A DNA stretch of 64,000 nucleotides from the NCBI GenBank assembly GCA_022563255.1, contig JADFNS010000001.1, forward strand, positions 186,001 to 250,000, in the 5' to 3' direction. Positions 47,789 through 56,610 of the stretch are shown piece by piece. The notes under the pieces were generated by a model that was not told the origin of the DNA, ran no database searches, and saw nothing but the letters and a program-made list of their open reading frames with translations. Source of the DNA: Pseudomonadota bacterium (GTDB taxonomy: Bacteria > Pseudomonadota > Gammaproteobacteria > Steroidobacterales > Woeseiaceae). Position numbers and translations under genes: made by a program. Position 1 is the first letter of the stretch; each line of letters opens with the position of its first letter.

Positions 47789-50096
47789 CGGACGCCGCCC
47801 CTATGGTCTTGAGGATGGACTCAGGTGTAGCCGGCGCATGCAAATCGGGCAGTGGACAGGCGTCGTCCGCGATGGCATCGCGAATGGCATGAAATGCGGA
47901 CAATGCGAGCATCAACGGCGGCTCGCCGACAGCTTTGGAACGATAGATGGTGTCGGCAGCATTGGGCACACTCTGCATCAACTCCACGCGGAAATCCGGC
48001 GCCAGATCCGAACAGGTCGGAATCTTGTAGGTCGAAGGAGCGTGAGTACCCAGCTCCCCGCGCTCGTTCCACCACAGCTCTTCGGTCATCAACCAACCGA
48101 CTCCTTGCACATACCCGCCTTCAATCTGGCCAAGATCCATTGCCGGATTCAGTGAATCGCCGCAGTCGTGCAGAATATCGACGCGCAAGCATCGGTTTTC
48201 CCCGGTCAGCGTATCCACGACGACTTCGGTCACGGCCGCGCCATAGGCAAAGTAAAAAAACGGCCGGCCACTGAACGTGTCGCGATCGTAATTGATCTTC
48301 GGTGTCTTGTAGAAACCCGTTGCCGATAAGGAAACGCGGTCAGCCCACGCCAGCTGCACGAGTTCCTGGAATGTCAGATATTGATTGTCTATCTGCACGC
48401 CGTTGTCGCGAAACTCGATTTGCGCTTCGGTCACTGAAAAATGCCGCGCGGCAAACTCCGTCAGCCGGGAACGAATTTTCGCGGCGGCAATTTTCGCCGC
48501 CATGCCATTCATGTCAGAGCCGCTGGACGCCGCCGTCGCCGATGCATTTGGCACCTTGCTGGTGTCCGCCGCCATGATGCGAATACGGTCAACGTCGATT
48601 TGAAATTCGTCGGCGACCACCTGCGCAACCTTAATGTACAGGCCCTGCCCCATTTCTGTGCCGCCGTGATTGAGCTGTACCGTACCGTCCTTGTAAACGT
48701 GCACCAAGGCTCCGGCCTGATTGAGCAGCGTCGAGGTGAACGAAATGCCAAACTTGACGGGCGTCATCGAAATGCCGCGCTTCAAAATCGTGCTGTTCGA
48801 ATTGAACTCAAGAATCTCGTCGCGGCGCTTTTCGTAATCGCTGCTCACCGCCAGCCGATCGAAGATTTCAGCGATGATATTGTCATCCACGGTCTGATGG
48901 TATGGGGTGACGTTGCGATCGTCAGTGCCATAAAAATTGCGGCGGCGCACCTGCAACGGATCCATGCCAAGCTTGCGGGCAATATCTTCTATCGCGTACT
49001 CGATCGCGTACATGCCCTGCGGCCCGCCAAAACCACGAAACGCCGTGTTGGATACCGTGTGCGTCTTGCAACGATGCGACACGATGCGCACGTTTTCGAG
49101 ATAATACGCGTTGTCGCAGCTGAACATCGTCCTGTCGTTGACGGGTCCGGATAAATCCGCTGACATGCCGCAACGCGACGCAAACATGAAATCGATGCCC
49201 AGAATCATCCCGGTATCGTCGAAGCCAACGTCGTAGTCGATGACAAAATCGTGGCGCTTGCCGGTCATGATCATGTCGTCATCGCGATCGAGTCGTAACT
49301 TGCACGACCTGCCGGTCTTGTCTGTGGTCACTGCGGCAATGCAGGCGATCAGCGCCGCTTGGCTTTCCTTGCCACCGAAGGCGCCGCCCATGCGGCGACA
49401 AATCACGGTGACGTCGCTCGAAGAACGATGCGTCGCCTTTGCGACCAGCGTCTGCACCTCGTCCGGGTGCTGCGTTGAACTGTAAACCAGCAAGCAGCCA
49501 TCATCCTGCAACAAGACCATCGCGATGTGGCCTTCAAGATAAAACTGATCCTGCCCGCCCAGGAATAAACGGCGTTTCGCTCGATGGGGCGCCGCGCTCA
49601 GCGCAGCGTCCGGATCGCCACGAACGAGTGTTTCGCTCGGCAATACGAAGGACTTTTTTTCAACAGCCGTCAACGGATCCAGAATGGCTTCCAGTTCGTG
49701 ATAGTCGATGCGAGCCCGCCGCGCCGCCTTGCGAGCGGCATCAACCGAGGCCGCCGCAACGGCAAAAATCGGCTGGCCGACGTATTGCACCAGGTCGTTC
49801 GCAAAAATCGGGTCGTCCGCGACGATCGGGCCACAGTTATTCATTCCGCGTATATCGTCCGCAGTGCAGACTTCGACCACACCGGCCACTGCGCGTACCG
49901 CCGCAAGATCAATGTTACGTATTTTCGCGTGCGCCACAGTGCTCATGCCCACGGCGAGGTGCAGCAGATCGCGCGGTTCGGGCAGGTCATCGGTGTAAGA
50001 CGCTTGCCCTGTCACATGCAGCCGTGCACTGTCGTGCGGCAGCGGCGCGCCGACCGCTGGCTCTCGTTTTCTGACTGGTTTAGCGCTGCCGGCCAT
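47781..50096 (-). CDS. xdhB: Xanthine dehydrogenase, molybdopterin subunit
   Basis: 771 residues. Molybdopterin cytosine/MPT and substrate residues are recognisable: GGQDQFYLEGH, RRMGGAFGGKESQAA, TAFRGFGGPQGM, LNHGGTEMGQGLY and the catalytic Glu in KAVGEPPLMLALS. With XdhA it oxidises hypoxanthine and xanthine to urate in the cytosol using NAD. It overlaps xdhA by 17 bp and xdhC by 8 bp. Confidence 0.96.
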   Translation of the reverse strand: MAGSAKPVRKREPAVGAPLPHDSARLHVTGQASYTDDLPEPRDLLHLAVGMSTVAHAKIRNIDLAAVRAVAGVVEVCTADDIRGMNNCGPIVADDPIFANDLVQYVGQPIFAVAAASVDAARKAARRARIDYHELEAILDPLTAVEKKSFVLPSETLVRGDPDAALSAAPHRAKRRLFLGGQDQFYLEGHIAMVLLQDDGCLLVYSSTQHPDEVQTLVAKATHRSSSDVTVICRRMGGAFGGKESQAALIACIAAVTTDKTGRSCKLRLDRDDDMIMTGKRHDFVIDYDVGFDDTGMILGIDFMFASRCGMSADLSGPVNDRTMFSCDNAYYLENVRIVSHRCKTHTVSNTAFRGFGGPQGMYAIEYAIEDIARKLGMDPLQVRRRNFYGTDDRNVTPYHQTVDDNIIAEIFDRLAVSSDYEKRRDEILEFNSNSTILKRGISMTPVKFGISFTSTLLNQAGALVHVYKDGTVQLNHGGTEMGQGLYIKVAQVVADEFQIDVDRIRIMAADTSKVPNASATAASSGSDMNGMAAKIAAAKIRSRLTEFAARHFSVTEAQIEFRDNGVQIDNQYLTFQELVQLAWADRVSLSATGFYKTPKINYDRDTFSGRPFFYFAYGAAVTEVVVDTLTGENRCLRVDILHDCGDSLNPAMDLGQIEGGYVQGVGWLMTEELWWNERGELGTHAPSTYKIPTCSDLAPDFRVELMQSVPNAADTIYRSKAVGEPPLMLALSAFHAIRDAIADDACPLPDLHAPATPESILKTIGAASGE

Positions 50097-51531
50097 ACAT
50101 GTACACCGTTTCCAGTTCTTCGTCCTGCGTTTCCGCGAAAAAACGCCGCAGCATATTTTGACTGGCCTGCAAGCGGATATTGGCCGAGGCCCGCATGTCG
50201 GAAATCGGCGCGAAATCGGCGGCTATTGCCTGGCAAGCGTTCTCTATCGTGGCCTCGGTCCATGGCTGCCCGACCACCGCCGCCTCGGTATTTCGGGCGC
50301 GGCTAACGGTCGCTGCGAGTCCTCCACAGGCCATGCGAAACGACGACACCGTGCCGTCGTCGACGACCAGTCGGTACGCCGTACAGACCGCGGAGATATC
50401 CTGGTCGAATCGCTTGGACCATTTCTGGCTACTGACAACCGCGTTTTCCGTCGGCAGCGGAATCTTGATCCGCACGACGAATTCGCCGGGCTGCAAATCG
50501 TTCGTCATGTAGTCGTGATAAAAACCGTCGAGCATGACGTCTCTTTCGGCGTCACCGCAACGCAACACCAAAGACGTTCCGACAACCATGAACGCAGTCA
50601 TCGAATCGCCAATAGGCGAGCCGTTCGCGATGTTGCCACCAAGAGTTCCGGCATTGCGGATGGGTGGCGATGCAAAGCGTCGAAATAATTCGTCGAAGCC
50701 CGGGTAATGCTCGACAACTATCGGCACCGCTTCGCTCAAAGTAACGGCGCCGCCTATATCGATATGCGTAGCCGTGACTTGCAACTCGCAAAGCTCCGCC
50801 ACCTTGCCCGTATAGATCACAACATCGAGCTCACGATGCTGCTTGGTCACCCACAAGCCAACGTCTGTCCCGCCCGCCAGCATCGTTGCGCCGGGGTATT
50901 GCTGCAACAGACTGGCGAGTTCGGCGCAGTTTTCGGGTGCAAAAAACCGGCGACCCTGATACTCGATCTGCAACGACTCCTTGCGTTGAATTTTTTTCAG
51001 CGCCATGGTGCGATCCGGCCAAGTCTGCCTCGGCAAGAAACCCATTTCCAGAGCTGCAGTAATGATCGGTCGATAACCTGTACACCGGCAAAGATTGCCT
51101 GCCAGTGCATCGTCAATATCCAGCCGGTCAGGATTCGGGTTGGTTTCGTACAGGGCGAACAACGACATGATAAATCCCGGCGTGCAAAAACCGCATTGCG
51201 ATGCGTGATAATCGACCATCGCCTTTTGCACCGGGTGTAATTCTTCACCGTTGACCAGACTCTCGACAGTAATCAGTTCTTTACCATCGAGTGTCGGCAA
51301 AAATTGTATGCAGGAATTGACGGCCTTCAGTTCTACTCCTTTGCCATCGCGGCGAAGTTCGGCCAGCACAACGGTGCAAGCGCCACAATCACCCTCCGCG
51401 CATCCCTCTTTAGTCCCCATGCGCCGCAGGTCTTCACGCAAATACTGCAACACGGTCCGCGTCGGGTCGACGTTATCAACCTCGATCAGCTCACCGTCGA
51501 GAATGAACCGAATTACGGCGGCGTCCGACAT
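50080..51531 (-). CDS. xdhA: Xanthine dehydrogenase, Fe-S/FAD subunit
   Basis: From ATG 51531 the product has 483 residues. Two [2Fe-2S] centres come first (CAEGDCGACTVVL; CGFCTPGFIM ... LCRCTGYRPI), then the FAD domain (ATMLAGGTDVGLW, TLGGNIANGSPIGDSM). It moves electrons from the molybdenum site to NAD. It begins five bases after the hiuH stop; the ORF track start 12 codons earlier would lie inside hiuH. Confidence 0.95.
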   Translation of the reverse strand: MSDAAVIRFILDGELIEVDNVDPTRTVLQYLREDLRRMGTKEGCAEGDCGACTVVLAELRRDGKGVELKAVNSCIQFLPTLDGKELITVESLVNGEELHPVQKAMVDYHASQCGFCTPGFIMSLFALYETNPNPDRLDIDDALAGNLCRCTGYRPIITAALEMGFLPRQTWPDRTMALKKIQRKESLQIEYQGRRFFAPENCAELASLLQQYPGATMLAGGTDVGLWVTKQHRELDVVIYTGKVAELCELQVTATHIDIGGAVTLSEAVPIVVEHYPGFDELFRRFASPPIRNAGTLGGNIANGSPIGDSMTAFMVVGTSLVLRCGDAERDVMLDGFYHDYMTNDLQPGEFVVRIKIPLPTENAVVSSQKWSKRFDQDISAVCTAYRLVVDDGTVSSFRMACGGLAATVSRARNTEAAVVGQPWTEATIENACQAIAADFAPISDMRASANIRLQASQNMLRRFFAETQDEELETVYMYGRQR

Positions 51532-51536
51532 GCGCC

Positions 51537-51884
51537 TCAGCTGCCCCTGTAAGTCGAGTAAGACCACGGCGTGGTCAGCAAGGGCACATGGTAATTCTCG
51601 TTGCCGTTCACCGAAAAGCGAATCACGACGGTATCCAGAAACGCACGATCGTCGATGTCGGCGCCCGAGTTTCTGAAATAGTCGCCAACATCGAATTCCA
51701 GTTCGTAAGTGCCGGAAACCATCACTGTACCTTCCAGCAACGGTTCTTCAGTGCGCCCGTCGGAATTCGTGGTTGCCGCAGCGACCAGCTCTCTCTCGTC
51801 GCGCAAAGAAAACAGTCGTATGGATACGCCAGCCGCCGGGATTCCCCGCGTGTTGTCCAGGATATGCGTTGTTAGCCGTCCCAT
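51537..51884 (-). CDS. hiuH: 5-hydroxyisourate hydrolase (transthyretin-like)
   Basis: Hydrolyses 5-hydroxyisourate, the PuuD product, to OHCU. From ATG 51884 (MGRLTTHILDNTRGIPAAGV) the product has 115 residues, ending in the family tail TPWSYSTYRGS; RLTTH and NYHVPLL carry active-site His residues. An upstream in-frame ATG at 51923 would add 13 residues, but it sits only seven bases after a TATAAT, and the inner ATG has GGGG at good spacing, so I prefer the inner start. It is first in the purine operon. Confidence 0.9.
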   Translation of the reverse strand: MGRLTTHILDNTRGIPAAGVSIRLFSLRDERELVAAATTNSDGRTEEPLLEGTVMVSGTYELEFDVGDYFRNSGADIDDRAFLDTVVIRFSVNGNENYHVPLLTTPWSYSTYRGS

Positions 51885-51930
51885 TCGGACCCCGTTCGTC
51901 TCGCCGCTCGCAGAATCGAGCATTGTGGTG

Positions 51931-51936
51931 ATTATA
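51931..51936 (-). promoter_or_regulatory. -10 box for the purine catabolic operon
   Basis: A perfect TATAAT on the minus strand, 47 bases before the chosen hiuH start. A TTGTGA lies about 20 bases upstream, a long but possible spacing. This is the only promoter-like site found ahead of the ten-gene run. Confidence 0.5.
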
Positions 51937-51975
51937 CTGTGTTAGCGTGTCCGTATTCACAACACGGTGACCGCC

Positions 51976-52554
51976 ATGCATACGAATAAAAACGTTTCCA
52001 GGCGCCGTTTTCTCAAATCATCGGGCGCACTTGCCGGCGTGTCCCTCCTCCGGGTCAGCGCCCCGTCGCTGCTGGCCATTACGCAGGCAGCCTGCTCGGC
52101 AAAACAGTCCTCCGCAGCCTTTAGCGTCCTGGGCGAGCTCGAAGCCGCAGATTTCGCAGCGATTGCCGCAAGGATCATACCGACGACCGATACTCCTGGC
52201 GCCACGGAGGCTGGCGTTATTTACTTTTTCGACAACGCGTTCGCCGCCGAGATGAGCTGGGCGCTCAAGCCTGCGCGTGCGGGGCTCGAAGTGCTCAATT
52301 CGGGTACGGCCCGTTTTTCATTATTGACCGAGGAGCAGCAGGACGAACTGCTGTCCGCGCACGCAAGCACAGACTTCTTCGAGCTTTTGCGGATCACGAC
52401 CATTTTCGGTTTTTTCGCCATGAGCAAATACGGCGGCAACAAGGACAGCGTGGCTTGGGATTTGATCGGCTTCGAAGGCCACCACGGCGCCTGGGAAAAT
52501 CCGTTCGGTCACTACGACGCCGAGTATGCGCGGGAGCAAAGTCGTGGCCAATAA
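51976..52554 (+). CDS. Tat-exported small subunit of a GMC dehydrogenase (gluconate 2-dehydrogenase subunit 3 family)
   Basis: From ATG 51976 the product has 192 residues; the ORF track's GTG is three codons earlier. A twin-arginine signal, SRRRFLKSSGALAGVSLL, is followed by the small-subunit domain (LEAADFAAIAARIIPTTDTPGATEAG). In this enzyme class the large flavin subunit has no signal and is carried through Tat by the small subunit. The two genes overlap by 11 bp. It is divergent from the purine operon. Confidence 0.88.
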   Translation: MHTNKNVSRRRFLKSSGALAGVSLLRVSAPSLLAITQAACSAKQSSAAFSVLGELEAADFAAIAARIIPTTDTPGATEAGVIYFFDNAFAAEMSWALKPARAGLEVLNSGTARFSLLTEEQQDELLSAHASTDFFELLRITTIFGFFAMSKYGGNKDSVAWDLIGFEGHHGAWENPFGHYDAEYAREQSRGQ

Positions 52555-54205
52555 AGTGACCTTCGAGCAGCGTAAAGCCGTGGATTTTGCCATCATCGGC
52601 TCTGGATCTGCGGGCGGAATCCTGGCTAAAGAGCTGTCGGTAGCCGGCTTTGACGTCGTTGTTTTCGAACAGGGCCCGTACCGAAGAGCTCAAGACTTCA
52701 CGCACGACGAATATTCAGTGCTTTTCAACTCCGAGTTGTTGGGCGGCGGACCGGAGGTCAGCGGTCAGACCTTTCGCCACGACGGCAGCGAGGTCGCGCA
52801 AAGCCCACAACAACCAGTCATCCGTTACGCCCAGACCGTGGGCGGCAGCAGCGTGCATTTCACGGCCAACTTCTGGCGTTTCCGGCCCGTCGACTTCAAG
52901 GAACGCAGCCTGCTCGGGCCTATTTCCGGCACCAATTTCGCCGACTGGCCGATTACCTACGAGGAACTCGAACCCTATTACACCAAAGTAGACTGGGAAA
53001 TCGGCGTATCCGGCACCCCCGGGCCTTTCGACGCGCCGCGCTCCAGGCCTTTCCCGATGCCGCCGCTGCCGATCAAGTCTTCGGGTGTATTGCTCGAAAA
53101 AGCTGCGAAGGAGCTGGGGCTGCATGCGCAAGTCGAGCCACTCGCCATACTTTCCCAGCCGCATAACGGTCGAGCTCCCTGTATCAAGTGTGGCTACTGC
53201 ATGTTTTTTGGCTGCGAGGTTGGCGCCAAATCGTCAACGCTGGCCACCATGATTCCGCTCGCCGAGGCCAGCGGACATTGCGAAATTCGCGCCGAGTCCG
53301 CCGTGTTCCGAATTGAGACGGACGGCAATGGCCGCGCCAGCGAGGTGCTGTACTACGATGCTGCGGGCAACGAGCGAGCACAAAAAGTGAAAGCGGTCAT
53401 CATCTCTGCGAACGGGGCTGAAACAGCGCGTTTGCTGCTGTCGTCAGCCAGCGAACGACATCCCGATGGCCTTGCGAACTCCAGTGGCTTTGTCGGCCGC
53501 AACCTGATGTTCAATGCACATTCGGCCGTCGACGGTATTTTCGAACATCCGCTGAACGACTACAAAGGCGCCCAGGTTTCGCGAATTATCCATGATTTCT
53601 ATGAAACGGACGAGCAGCGCGGATTTTACGGCGGCGGCAGTATCGACGCGCGACCGCTTTGGGCGGCGACGCCAATCTTTCACGCCTTGCTGGGCATGCC
53701 ACCGGACGTGCCAAACTGGGGCAGGAAATTCAAGGAGGAAATGGCACATAATTTTACGCGGCAAATGTCGATTGTCGGCGCCACCACCTCTCTCGCCGTG
53801 GATCGCAATAACATCACGCTCGACCCCAAAAATACCGACAAATGGGGTCGCCCGGCGATTCGAACCACTTATCGCGACCACGACGACGACCTGGCAATGG
53901 CGAAGTTCTTGCAGGACCGCGCATCGGAGTTGTTCGATGCGGCCGGCGCCACGAAGTCATGGCGGCACCCGATTCACCCGACGAACGGCGGCGAGCATCT
54001 GCTCGGCACCTGCCGCATGGGCGACGATCCGGCTACGTCGGTCGTTGACAAGCACCATCGCAGCCACGACATACCGAATCTGTTTATATGCGACGGCAGC
54101 AGTTTCGTGACCTCAGGGCGCGGCCAGCCAACCATGACCATAATGGCGCTCGCGTTTCGTGCCGCAGACCACATTAAAGCTGCCGCGAACGCCGGTGACT
54201 TTTGA
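52544..54205 (+). CDS. GMC-type FAD dehydrogenase (gluconate/sugar dehydrogenase large subunit-like)
   Basis: I choose GTG 52544 (GGAG seven bases upstream), giving 553 residues. FAD binding is at the N-terminus (DFAIIGSGSAGGILAKEL), and the GMC C-terminal block is HLLGTCRMGDDP ... DGSSFVTSGRGQPTMTI. It oxidises an alcohol or sugar acid in the periplasm. A Cys cluster, CIKCGYCMFFGC (C-x2-C-x2-C-x4-C), may bind an Fe-S cluster, as reported for some FAD glucose dehydrogenases. The usual cytochrome c third subunit is not adjacent. Substrate unknown. Confidence 0.87.
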   Translation: MANKVTFEQRKAVDFAIIGSGSAGGILAKELSVAGFDVVVFEQGPYRRAQDFTHDEYSVLFNSELLGGGPEVSGQTFRHDGSEVAQSPQQPVIRYAQTVGGSSVHFTANFWRFRPVDFKERSLLGPISGTNFADWPITYEELEPYYTKVDWEIGVSGTPGPFDAPRSRPFPMPPLPIKSSGVLLEKAAKELGLHAQVEPLAILSQPHNGRAPCIKCGYCMFFGCEVGAKSSTLATMIPLAEASGHCEIRAESAVFRIETDGNGRASEVLYYDAAGNERAQKVKAVIISANGAETARLLLSSASERHPDGLANSSGFVGRNLMFNAHSAVDGIFEHPLNDYKGAQVSRIIHDFYETDEQRGFYGGGSIDARPLWAATPIFHALLGMPPDVPNWGRKFKEEMAHNFTRQMSIVGATTSLAVDRNNITLDPKNTDKWGRPAIRTTYRDHDDDLAMAKFLQDRASELFDAAGATKSWRHPIHPTNGGEHLLGTCRMGDDPATSVVDKHHRSHDIPNLFICDGSSFVTSGRGQPTMTIMALAFRAADHIKAAANAGDF

Positions 54206-54221
54206 CTCGGGAAGAAATGAT

Positions 54222-54671
54222 ATGCAGCGATTGTTTTTGATTATACCGACGCTTCTGCTGCTCGGTTGCGAAGTTCATGTCGAGAACCGGCCTGAAGTCA
54301 GCTACTTGCTGATGCCGGGCATGGAAGACCTTGGCCTGCCGTTTTCTTCGGCCGTCCTTGCCGGTAATACGATGTACCTGTCCGGCAACCTCGGCATTAT
54401 CCCCGGCACTGTCAATTTGGCCGCAGGCGGTATACAGGCGGAAACTCAACAAACGATGGAGAATATTTCCCGTGTGCTGGGGCAGTTTGGCTCGTCCATG
54501 GACGACGTCGTGAAATGCACGGTATTTCTTGCGGACATGGCCGAGTGGGGCGCGATGAATGAAGTCTACCGGACCTTCTTCAAGAATCCGCCAGCACGCA
54601 GCGCTGTCGGCGCCAGTGGACTCGCATTGGGTGCGCGCGTCGAAATCGAGTGCATCGCGATCGTCGACTAG
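54222..54671 (+). CDS. RidA-family protein with lipoprotein signal
   Basis: From ATG 54222 (GGGAAGAAAT upstream) the product has 149 residues. A signal peptide with lipobox LLGC (MQRLFLIIPTLLLLGCEV) precedes a full RidA/YjgF domain: VLAGNTMYLSGNLGI, QTMENISRVLGQFGSSMDDV and the Arg in NPPARSAVGASGL, with ending ALGARVEIECIAIV. RidA enzymes normally deaminate reactive enamines in the cytosol; an exported, lipid-anchored form is less usual. It is 16 bp after the GMC gene and probably co-transcribed. Confidence 0.88.
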   Translation: MQRLFLIIPTLLLLGCEVHVENRPEVSYLLMPGMEDLGLPFSSAVLAGNTMYLSGNLGIIPGTVNLAAGGIQAETQQTMENISRVLGQFGSSMDDVVKCTVFLADMAEWGAMNEVYRTFFKNPPARSAVGASGLALGARVEIECIAIVD

Positions 54672-54688
54672 GGTTGCGTCAGTTTTAT

Positions 54689-54716
54689 TTGCTGGCTACT
54701 CCGATGTAGCCAGCAA
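54689..54716. other. Strong stem-loop across convergent gene ends
   Basis: TTGCTGGCTA and TAGCCAGCAA form a perfect 10-bp stem with an 8-base loop between the ridA stop and the last codons of the convergent phosphatase gene. There is no T run after it on either strand, so it is not a standard terminator, but it may protect 3' ends. Confidence 0.5.
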
Positions 54717-56495
54717 CTCATCGCGGCGCGCCAGCAGCGCACGCAACCGTCGCTTGTCCAGTACATCGCCGAATTGCTCCGCCAGCAATGCATCAGTCAA
54801 CCCCTCAAGCGCGCGTCTCCAACCTGGACTGAATGACAGCACTGCAGACTTGAGATGGCGGGGCCGACCTTTTTTACCGGTGAAAGCACGATCATGCCCG
54901 CTGAGTATTAACCGCCATGACTGGTCGTACGACATCCGCCGTTGCGTGCGCCGCTCATTGTAAATCAGCACGTCGAAGATGGACATCGCCGCCCACTGAT
55001 CCGCGATCGGGCACGCTGCGCCACTGCCCGATCCGGATGCCGAGCGCTCGACTTCATTCGTCGGGTTGCCCGGCATGAATTGCACGGAACCATCGCTGCC
55101 ATCAATTTCCCGAATGACCGTGACTGGCACCATATCCAGTTGGAGTAGCCGGTCCATTCGATACGCTGCGACTTCCGGATAAACTCCTTTGCCCCGGCGC
55201 TTGCTGAAAACAGCGCGCACCGTGTGCTCGCCGTCGCTTATTTTGAGCCAAGCGGTCGAGTCGCTGTGCTCGATTTCTGCGACATCGCCGTACTGCAGCA
55301 AAATCTGCAGTTGCGACGGCGAGAGATTTCCGGGCCGCCGTCCAACGTGCCGCGGATGATCTTTCGGAACCGTCACCGCAAGTCCCGACTGATTGATTAC
55401 CGATACGACGTCAGCCTCGAGCACCAACGCGTTGCCACTGCCCTTGTAGTAGGCGCTTAGCATTCCCGTATCGATCTCGATCAGGCGACCGTCAAAGCGC
55501 TGCAAAACCTGCCGGGTCGGAGTCGGAGTGTGCCCAACAACCACCCGGTCCAGGCCGAGCGTGATGAGCGCGGCTTCGAGCCGGAACCGTTCGACGATGC
55601 CAGGGCAAGTGGCGTTGCCCCGGTACCAGAGCGGTCCGTCCGAATCCAGAAGAGCAGAGCCGCCCAGACGCTTACCCGCGGCGAGCGCCTGCAAGACTTC
55701 GCGGTCTTCATTCAGGGCCGGCAAATAGTTGTTGAGAATCGAGACGTAATCGTAGTGGCTGTCCGTCGGCAGGAGAATCTCTGCATCCGTGAGTACGCCA
55801 AGTGCTTTGACGTACTCGACCAGCTCTTTTTGCAGGTCTCGATTGACGCCCGCAATTCCGGTGCGCGCCGTGCGCGGGGACAAACCACCGTGCACGAATG
55901 CCGTGCCGTTGATTACGACGATGACGTTCTTTTGTAACAACCACTGCCCGTAATAGCCTGCGGCACGAAACGCCCGGCGCATGGCGAAGTATCCCCGTGG
56001 ATAGTCCGCATCGAATCTGCTGCGTTGCTCGGCACCACCACCGTGTTTGGCGTAGAGCGCGAACCACTGCGCCCGCTCATCGTCGTCTTCGTCCGCGGCA
56101 AACGCCGCGTACTCGGCGTCGCTGACATAGCGCATATCTCCGGTGAGTAACATGGATTCGTGATTGCCGATCAACACATGCACATGTCCACCCGCGGCAT
56201 CGGCCTCTGCTTCCAAACGCATGAGCAAATCCATCACCGCGCGCGAATCGGGCCCGCGATCAAGAAAGTCCCCAAGCACTACGAGGTGCGCCTGCCCGCC
56301 TGCCCAGGTCAGATCGTCGCCGAGGATGCCAGCCTGCCGAAGCGTAGCGACCATGCCGACACGGTTGCCGTGCACGTCGGTAATCGCGACGATTCTCCCG
56401 ATATCGTCAAACTGCCAGTCTTTCGAAAATGCGGCTTGCGTACCCGAAACCGCCAACAAAGTGCTCAGCAGTAAGATTTTAAAACGTCGAGTCAA
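54696..56495 (-). CDS. Exported PPP-family phosphatase fused to a degenerate kinase-like domain
   Basis: 599 residues with a signal peptide (KILLLSTLLAVSGTQA). Residues about 30-350 are a PPP (Shewanella-like phosphatase) domain with every metal motif: ITDVHGN (38-44), GDFLDRG (75-81), GNHE (110-113), VHGG (201-204) and VVGHTPT (319-325). Residues about 410-595 look like the FAM20/HipA/CotH kinase fold: an N-lobe-like block (YPEVAAYRMDRLLQLDMVPV, about 439-458) and a catalytic-loop-like block (IFDVLIYNERRTQRRMSY) followed by LILSGHDRAF. Where I would expect NxDRxxxN and DH in an active member, Asp and Asn are replaced by Arg and the metal Asp by Gly, so the domain is probably a pseudokinase. 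It should be periplasmic. Confidence 0.78.
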   Translation of the reverse strand: MTRRFKILLLSTLLAVSGTQAAFSKDWQFDDIGRIVAITDVHGNRVGMVATLRQAGILGDDLTWAGGQAHLVVLGDFLDRGPDSRAVMDLLMRLEAEADAAGGHVHVLIGNHESMLLTGDMRYVSDAEYAAFAADEDDDERAQWFALYAKHGGGAEQRSRFDADYPRGYFAMRRAFRAAGYYGQWLLQKNVIVVINGTAFVHGGLSPRTARTGIAGVNRDLQKELVEYVKALGVLTDAEILLPTDSHYDYVSILNNYLPALNEDREVLQALAAGKRLGGSALLDSDGPLWYRGNATCPGIVERFRLEAALITLGLDRVVVGHTPTPTRQVLQRFDGRLIEIDTGMLSAYYKGSGNALVLEADVVSVINQSGLAVTVPKDHPRHVGRRPGNLSPSQLQILLQYGDVAEIEHSDSTAWLKISDGEHTVRAVFSKRRGKGVYPEVAAYRMDRLLQLDMVPVTVIREIDGSDGSVQFMPGNPTNEVERSASGSGSGAACPIADQWAAMSIFDVLIYNERRTQRRMSYDQSWRLILSGHDRAFTGKKGRPRHLKSAVLSFSPGWRRALEGLTDALLAEQFGDVLDKRRLRALLARRDELLATSE

Positions 56496-56610
56496 CAGCG
56501 AAATTCCTCTTTTGTTGGGTCAGCCGCAGTGTAGTAGCTACGTCATCGAAACAGTAGCCGTATGCTAGACTCTGGCCGATCCTGACACTGTTTGACGGAG
56601 CAAGTTAACA

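Noticed and set aside
54689-54716. Stem-loop as a bidirectional terminator
   Set aside because: The stem is strong but neither side has a T run; recorded only as a stem-loop.
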